Source of the DNA: Dehalococcoides sp.
Lineage (GTDB): Bacteria; Chloroflexota; Dehalococcoidia; Dehalococcoidales; RBG-16-60-22
Length of the DNA: 12,894 bases
Direction of reading: 5' to 3'
NCBI GenBank assembly: GCA_030665795.1
Contig: DAOUZD010000003.1
Span: 1 to 12,894 of the forward strand
Each line of letters opens with the position of its first letter. Within the stretch, counting starts at the first letter, position 1. A program made the translations under genes and the position numbers. The notes beneath the pieces were generated by a model. That model was not told where the DNA came from. It did no database searches and saw only the letters and a program-made list of their open reading frames with translations. Shown one piece after another: positions 6,275 to 12,894 of this stretch.

Positions 6275-8242
6275 ATGAAAGAAGCAAAAGTGATTACTTC
6301 CATGATGGGGGAGAAAAGAGTATTTAATCCCCCGAAGGAGTTCAGTAAAGCGGCATATATCAAGAGCTTGGACGAATACCGGAAGATTTACCAAAGGTCC
6401 ATTGATGACCCGGAGGGGTTCTGGGGAGAGATGGCAGAGCAACTGGACTGGTTTAAGAAATGGGACAAGGTTCTGGTCGAAGATTTTAAGGAAGCCAAGC
6501 ATGAGTGGTTTATTGGTGGCAAGCTTAATGTTTGCTATAACTGCCTGGATCGGCATCTAAAAACTTGGCGGAGGAATAAGGCAGCACTAATTTGGGAAGG
6601 AGACATTGGTGACAGCAGGGTCCTGACCTATCAGCAGCTGCATCGTGAGGTTTGTAAATTTGCCAATGTGTTAAGGAAATCTGGGGTTAAAAAAGGTGAC
6701 CGCGTTTTTATTTACCTTCCCATGATTCCTGAGCTACCAATTGCAATGTTGGCCTGTGCCAGAATTGGAGCTATTCATAACGTTGTTTTTGGCGGGTTTA
6801 GCGCCGAAGCTCTAAGGGATAGGATGCTGGATTGCGGGTCTACAATGCTTATTTGTGGTGATGGTTACTATCGTGGTGGCCGGGTTATCAGGAGTAAAGA
6901 TAATGCTGATGAAGCGCTTAACGCCTGTCCTGATGTGGAGAATGTGATTGTGGTTAAACGGGCTGATATTGGAGTAACCATGAAGGAAGGGCGTGACCGA
7001 TGGTGGCACGATGTGATGGCAGCTACGGATATCAAACCGAGCTGCAACATAGAGATAATGGATGCCGAGGACCCGCTCTTTATTCTGTATACCAGTGGCA
7101 GCACCGGCAAGCCAAAGGGTGTCATGCATACCCAGGCAGGTTATCTCCTGTTCTGTTACCAGACCTTCAAGTGGATATTTGATGCCAGAGAAGAAGATAC
7201 TTACTGGTGTACGGCTGATATTGGCTGGGTTACGGGACACACTTATATTGTCTACGGGCCATTAGCTTTTGGCGCCACCTGCGTCATGTTTGAAGGAATC
7301 CCGACCTACCCCCACCCGGATAGGTTCTGGGACATCGTGGAAAAATATCAGGTCAATCTTTTCTACACCGCTCCCACTGCCATTAGAGCTATAATGCGTG
7401 AGGGTGAAGAGTGGCCCAACAAGCATGATTTGAGCTCTCTGAGGCTTTTAGGTACCGTAGGTGAACCAATTAACCCTGAGGCCTGGATGTGGTACTACAA
7501 TGTGATTGGTAAAGGTAAATGCCCGATTATTGATACCTGGTGGCAGACCGAGACCGGTGGAGTGTTAATCAGTACCTTTCCCGGGGCGATGCCGGCGAAG
7601 CCCGGCTCAGCTGGAGTGCCATTCCCCGGGGTTGAACCAGCGATACTGAGGGAAGATGGCTCCGCTGCCGACGTGAATGAGGGTGGTTATCTGGTGATAA
7701 AGAGGCCGTGGCCGGGTTTGATGCGAGGAGTCTTTGGCGAAGCAAAGAGGTTTAAGGAGACTTACTTTATCCGGTTCCCGGGTGTTTACACTACTGGAGA
7801 TGGGGCTAGGATAGATGAGGATGGTTATTACTGGTTGATGGGCCGCATAGATGATGTTATTAATGTATCTGGACACCGCATAGGGACAGCCGAGGTGGAG
7901 AGTGCCCTGGTATCCCATAAGAAGGTGGCTGAGGCGGCGGTGGTAGGTATGCCCCATGAGATTAAGGGACAGGGCATATATGCTTATGTTACGCTGAATG
8001 TCGGTGAGGAGGGCTCCGAGGCTCTCAAAAAAGAGCTGGTAGCTCATGTTCGTCAGGAGATTGGTCCTATAGCTGCCCCGGATAAAATCCAGTTTGCTGA
8101 TGGCTTACCCAAGACCAGGAGCGGCAAGATTATGAGGCGGATATTAGTTAAGATTGCTGCCGGCAGTGTTAGCGAGTTGGGTGACACTAGTACTCTAGCT
8201 GACCCATCGGTGGTTGAGAGCCTGGTGGAAGGCAGGCAGTAG
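6275..8242 (+). CDS. acs: AMP-forming acetyl-CoA synthetase
   Basis: Activates acetate to acetyl-CoA, using ATP and releasing AMP and pyrophosphate through an acetyl-AMP intermediate. It has 655 residues, full length for Acs. The adenylation motifs are intact: P-loop [11 protein letters not shown] (272-282), [10 protein letters not shown] (420-429), [19 protein letters not shown] and [12 protein letters not shown], then the C-terminal KTRSGK with catalytic K618, the lysine that is acetylated to switch off Acs in other bacteria. The acetate-pocket residues known from Salmonella Acs are all matched: Val-Thr in GWVTGH, Val in GTVGEPI and Trp423 in WWQTE. The substrate should therefore be acetate rather than a longer acid. 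GGAGGG lies 4 bases before the ATG. It sits between the cNMP-domain gene (152 bases upstream) and atpA (77 bases downstream), which is unusual, and is probably on the atp transcript. Confidence 0.95.
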   Translation: MKEAKVITSMMGEKRVFNPPKEFSKAAYIKSLDEYRKIYQRSIDDPEGFWGEMAEQLDWFKKWDKVLVEDFKEAKHEWFIGGKLNVCYNCLDRHLKTWRRNKAALIWEGDIGDSRVLTYQQLHREVCKFANVLRKSGVKKGDRVFIYLPMIPELPIAMLACARIGAIHNVVFGGFSAEALRDRMLDCGSTMLICGDGYYRGGRVIRSKDNADEALNACPDVENVIVVKRADIGVTMKEGRDRWWHDVMAATDIKPSCNIEIMDAEDPLFILYTSGSTGKPKGVMHTQAGYLLFCYQTFKWIFDAREEDTYWCTADIGWVTGHTYIVYGPLAFGATCVMFEGIPTYPHPDRFWDIVEKYQVNLFYTAPTAIRAIMREGEEWPNKHDLSSLRLLGTVGEPINPEAWMWYYNVIGKGKCPIIDTWWQTETGGVLISTFPGAMPAKPGSAGVPFPGVEPAILREDGSAADVNEGGYLVIKRPWPGLMRGVFGEAKRFKETYFIRFPGVYTTGDGARIDEDGYYWLMGRIDDVINVSGHRIGTAEVESALVSHKKVAEAAVVGMPHEIKGQGIYAYVTLNVGEEGSEALKKELVAHVRQEIGPIAAPDKIQFADGLPKTRSGKIMRRILVKIAAGSVSELGDTSTLADPSVVESLVEGRQ

Positions 8243-8257
8243 AAAATGTTACTCCTG

Positions 8258-8300
8258 TTTAGCGATAGACTGATTTAAGTAAGATTGTTAACTCGCTAAA
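8258..8300 (+). repeat. Perfect 8-bp inverted repeat between acs and atpA
   Basis: TTTAGCGA (8258-8265) and TCGCTAAA (8293-8300) are exact reverse complements separated by 27 bases. Two flanking G-U pairs could lengthen the stem in RNA. The right arm ends 4 bases before the AAGGAGGT of atpA. There is no T-tract after it, so it is not a classical terminator. It could be an RNA processing or stability hairpin, or a protein-binding site. Chance occurrence cannot be excluded. Confidence 0.45.
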
Positions 8301-8319
8301 TGAAAAGGAGGTAGATTGG

Positions 8320-9825
8320 GTGACAACTAGAGGGCAGGATATTGTTTCGGTTATCAAACAGCAGATTGAGCAATTTGGCACTGCGCTAACCATGGTGGAT
8401 GTGGGCACGGTGATTGAGGTTGGTGATGGCATTGCCCGAATTCATGGGCTAGCTGCGGTAAAATATAATGAGCTACTTCAGTTTCCCAATGAGATTATCG
8501 GGATTGCACTGAACCTGGAAGAGGATAGCGTGGCGGCTATTATCCTTGGTGACTACGCTAAAATTAAAGAAGGCGATGAGGTGCGGAGCACCGGTCGGAT
8601 TGCCGAAGTGCCCGTGGGTGAGGCACTTATTGGGCGGGTAATTGACCCCTCGGGTCGCCCTCTGGATGGTAAAGGCGCCATTAAGACAAAGAAGACCCGG
8701 CCGGTGGAGCGGGTAGCGCCTAACGTGGTACTGCGTCAGTCGGTAGATACGCCGGTACAAACTGGCATTAAGGCGATAGATAGTATGATTCCTTTAGGTC
8801 GGGGACAGCGAGAACTTATTATTGGTGACCGGTCAACCGGTAAAACGGCAATTGCCTTGGATACCATTATCAATCAAAAGGGTGGTGATTTAACCTGTAT
8901 CTATGTTGCCATTGGTCAGAAGGTATCTAAAGTAGCGCGGGTGGTCGCCACTCTGGAGGCTTATAGTGCCATGGAACATACCATTGTAGTGGCGGCTAAT
9001 GCTTCTGATTCGGTAGCCCTGCAATATCTGGCGCCTTATGCTGGCTGTGCCATTGGTGAGGAATTCATGGAGCAGGGAAAAGATGTCTTGGTTATCTACG
9101 ATGACCTTTCCAAGCATGCCTGGGCTTATCGGCAACTTTCTTTATTGCTGCGCCGTCCCCCGGGAAGGGAAGCCTATCCCGGTGATGTCTTTTATTTGCA
9201 TAGTCGCTTGCTGGAGAGAGCCGCTAAATACGCACCGGAATATGGAGGTGGCTCGCTGACTGCCTTACCCATCATTGAGACCCAGGCGGGTGATATGTCG
9301 GCCTATATTCCGACCAATGTTATCTCGATTACCGACGGTCAGATGTATCTGGAGACGGACCTGTTTAATACTGGCATCAGACCGGCATTGAATGTAGGCT
9401 TATCGGTATCTCGGGTGGGGAGCGCCGCCCAAACTAAGGCAATGAAGCAAGTAGCCGGCAAGCTGAGACTGGAACTGGCTCAATATCGTGAGCTAGCTGC
9501 CTTTGCTCAATTTGGTGTCAGTGAGCTGGATAAGGCAACGAGGGCCCAGCTTGACCGTGGTCAGCGAATTACCGAGATTTTAAAGCAACCTCAGTTCGTG
9601 CCGATGTCACTGGAAAAGCAGGTCATGATTCTATATGTAGCCATTAACGGTTATCTTGATGATGTAGCGATAGACAAGACGGCTGTTTTTGAGACCAAAT
9701 TTCATAACTTTATGGAGACAAGTCATCCTGAAATAGGTAAGTCTATCGCGGAAACAAAAGAGATTAATGCTAAAACTGAAGAGGCGCTAAAGAAAGTCGT
9801 CTTGGAGTTTAAAAAGACTTTTTAA
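8320..9825 (+). CDS. atpA: ATP synthase F1 subunit alpha
   Basis: The non-catalytic nucleotide-binding subunit of the F1 hexamer. It has 501 residues, normal length. The N-terminal helix ([18 protein letters not shown]) contacts delta. The beta-barrel contains [17 protein letters not shown]. The P-loop is GDRSTGKT (169-176, K175), with Ser where many alphas have Gln (GDRQTGKT). The arginine finger is R365 in [13 protein letters not shown], reaching into the catalytic site of beta. The start is GTG at 8320, with AAGGAGGT (8305-8312) 7 bases upstream; no ATG lies in frame nearby. It opens the downstream half of the split operon: atpA, atpG, atpD and atpC follow with gaps of 35, 14 and 3 bases. 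No promoter was identified directly upstream, so it presumably relies on read-through from the operon promoter or on an unseen site. Confidence 0.97.
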   Translation: MTTRGQDIVSVIKQQIEQFGTALTMVDVGTVIEVGDGIARIHGLAAVKYNELLQFPNEIIGIALNLEEDSVAAIILGDYAKIKEGDEVRSTGRIAEVPVGEALIGRVIDPSGRPLDGKGAIKTKKTRPVERVAPNVVLRQSVDTPVQTGIKAIDSMIPLGRGQRELIIGDRSTGKTAIALDTIINQKGGDLTCIYVAIGQKVSKVARVVATLEAYSAMEHTIVVAANASDSVALQYLAPYAGCAIGEEFMEQGKDVLVIYDDLSKHAWAYRQLSLLLRRPPGREAYPGDVFYLHSRLLERAAKYAPEYGGGSLTALPIIETQAGDMSAYIPTNVISITDGQMYLETDLFNTGIRPALNVGLSVSRVGSAAQTKAMKQVAGKLRLELAQYRELAAFAQFGVSELDKATRAQLDRGQRITEILKQPQFVPMSLEKQVMILYVAINGYLDDVAIDKTAVFETKFHNFMETSHPEIGKSIAETKEINAKTEEALKKVVLEFKKTF

Positions 9826-9860
9826 AGTAAGAAGTAAATTGAAGGGAGTTGGGTCAAAGC

Positions 9861-12163
<2,303 letters not shown>

Positions 12164-12166
12164 CTA

Positions 12167-12595
12167 ATGCCTGGTATCAGACTTGATATTGTTACCGCGG
12201 AGCGAGCGGTTTATTCTGAAGAGGTGGATATGGTTATTGCTCCCGGTATCGAAGGTCAACTGGGCATTTTACCACACCATACCCCTCTGATGACGGCATT
12301 ACAGGCAGGTGAACTGCGGGTAAAGAAGGGCGGGGAGGAATTCTCCATGGCTATTTCAGGCGGCTTTCTTGAAGTCAGACCGGACCGGGTGGTGGTCTTG
12401 GCTGATGCTGCGGAGAGAGCTGAGGAAATTGATGTGGCTCGGGCAGAGACGGCCAAGCGTCGGGCTCAAGAGCGGCTGGCGGAAGGGCGTGTCCCGGGAA
12501 CAGATGAAGCTCGGGCCGAAGCAGCCCTTCTTCGCTCACTGGCCCGTCTCAAGGTAGCGACGATGGTGAAGAGAAGAAGAAAATCAGGAGTCTGA
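12167..12595 (+). CDS. atpC: ATP synthase F1 subunit epsilon
   Basis: The rotor-foot subunit that joins gamma to the c-ring and can inhibit ATP hydrolysis. It has 142 residues: an N-terminal beta-sandwich (1-84, with [20 protein letters not shown]) and a C-terminal two-helix domain (about 88-137). The C-terminal domain has the motif IDVARA (88-93), matching the I/L-D-x-x-R-A ATP-binding signature of thermophilic Bacillus epsilon. E83, R99, R123 and R127 fall at or next to the other ligand positions. It may therefore sense ATP and relieve self-inhibition when ATP is plentiful; this is inference from the family. The C-terminus is strongly basic (KRRRKSG). AGGAGG (12153-12158) lies 8 bases before the ATG. 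It is the last gene of the operon and is followed directly by a terminator. Confidence 0.95.
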   Translation: MPGIRLDIVTAERAVYSEEVDMVIAPGIEGQLGILPHHTPLMTALQAGELRVKKGGEEFSMAISGGFLEVRPDRVVVLADAAERAEEIDVARAETAKRRAQERLAEGRVPGTDEARAEAALLRSLARLKVATMVKRRRKSGV

Positions 12596-12601
12596 ATAAG
12601 C

Positions 12602-12628
12602 AGCCACTAAGCTAATTAGTGGCTTTTT
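12602..12628 (+). terminator. Rho-independent terminator of the ATP synthase operon
   Basis: AGCCACTAA (12602-12610) pairs perfectly with TTAGTGGCT (12616-12624) around a 5-base loop, followed by five Ts (12624-12628). It begins 6 bases after the atpC stop. The stop codon of the convergent rimM gene lies in the loop. The opposite strand lacks a comparable T-tract, so it acts mainly for atp. Confidence 0.88.
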
Positions 12629-12894
12629 GGTTTAAGTTTATCAGTCCCTCAATCGGCTCGATAACCACACGTCTTTTATCAAGGTCAATCGATTTAACCA
12701 CATCCTCAATGGCGGGAATAAGGGTTTCTCCTTTGGCATTGCGGACGATATAGATATCATTACTTTCGGTGGTCAGGATTTCGGTGAGATTTCCCAGTAG
12801 TTCCCCCTCGGTTGTCCATACCTCCAGCCCAATAAGTTGAAAATGGTAGTATTGCTCTTCAGTCAAAGGTTGGGCCTGGCTACGAGGTATTTCT
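12612..12894 (-). CDS. rimM: Ribosome maturation factor RimM, C-terminal part (runs off right edge)
   Basis: RimM assists maturation of the 16S rRNA 3' (head) domain and binds ribosomal protein S19. Only the C-terminal 94 codons are in the window, and the frame stays open to the right edge. The segment IPRSQAQPLTEEQYYHFQLI at the edge is the linker into the PRC-barrel domain and is diagnostic of RimM. It is followed by GLEVWTTEGELLGNLTEIL and TLIPAIEDVVKSIDLDKRRV, the PRC-barrel core. A TTG at 12864-12866 could be mistaken for a start, but the preceding codons clearly belong to the same protein, so this is a truncated gene and not a small protein. It converges with atpC, and its stop lies inside the atp terminator loop. 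A stand-alone PRC-barrel protein is less likely given the IPRS motif. Confidence 0.85.
   Translation of the reverse strand, partial: EIPRSQAQPLTEEQYYHFQLIGLEVWTTEGELLGNLTEILTTESNDIYIVRNAKGETLIPAIEDVVKSIDLDKRRVVIEPIEGLINLNQKATN

Noticed and set aside
6812..7240. 142-codon open frame on the minus strand inside acs
   Set aside because: Wholly antisense to a gene with intact adenylation motifs, no family motif, and no ribosome binding site noted. A shadow frame; the same holds for the 146-codon minus frame at 7607-8047.
5644..8313. AAAAGGAGGT repeated at both ends of the cNMP-acs insertion, suggesting a target-site duplication
   Set aside because: The same sequence precedes atpE (4104-4113) and is simply an extended Shine-Dalgarno. 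No transposase, terminal inverted repeats or composition shift were seen.
12612..12866. Independent 84-residue PRC-barrel protein starting at TTG 12866
   Set aside because: The frame continues to the window edge with IPRSQAQPL, the RimM linker, so this is the C-terminus of rimM.

Overview
The window reads as a piece of chromosome from a bacterium of the phylum Chloroflexota, most likely class Dehalococcoidia or a close uncultured relative. This rests on recalled family resemblance: the dgt-dnaG pair, the AtpZ/subunit a sequences and the moderate base composition. It was not tested by a search. No mobile element, CRISPR array, tRNA or rRNA was found. Genes are tightly packed, and the longest gene-free stretch is about 230 bases.

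Layout. Positions 1-1597 are read leftward: the N-terminal part of DNA primase (dnaG, running off the left edge) and, upstream of it, a short-type dNTP triphosphohydrolase (dgt). Together they look like one operon driven by an extended -10 promoter near 1650. A divergent intergenic region (1598-1831) holds that promoter, a hairpin-rich 50-base element and a near-consensus sigma70-type promoter. The latter drives a rightward pair: a bifunctional-nuclease (DUF151) protein and a small zinc-ribbon protein of unknown function. This pair ends in a hairpin/T-tract terminator near 2800.

Positions 2844-12628 are one long ATP synthase transcription unit with its own promoter and a perfect 9-bp stem terminator. 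Its order is atpZ-like, atpB (a), atpE (c), an unrecognised 36-residue single-helix membrane ORF, atpF (b), atpH (delta), a stand-alone cyclic-nucleotide-binding-domain protein, an AMP-forming acetyl-CoA synthetase (acs), atpA (alpha), atpG (gamma), atpD (beta) and atpC (epsilon). No terminator was seen inside the unit, so the two foreign-function genes probably lie on the ATP synthase message. The 3' end of rimM, read leftward, converges on the operon at the right edge.

How the genes work together. The atp genes encode a complete F1Fo ATP synthase. The c subunit lacks the known sodium-ligand residues, so it is probably proton-driven. The epsilon subunit carries the ATP-binding signature known from thermophilic Bacillus. 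The points most worth attention are (1) the unannotated 36-residue membrane ORF with a strong ribosome binding site between atpE and atpF, and (2) the splitting of the operon by a degenerate cNMP-domain protein plus Acs. The second places an ATP-consuming, AMP-producing acetate-activating enzyme and a possible sensor inside the ATP synthase unit.
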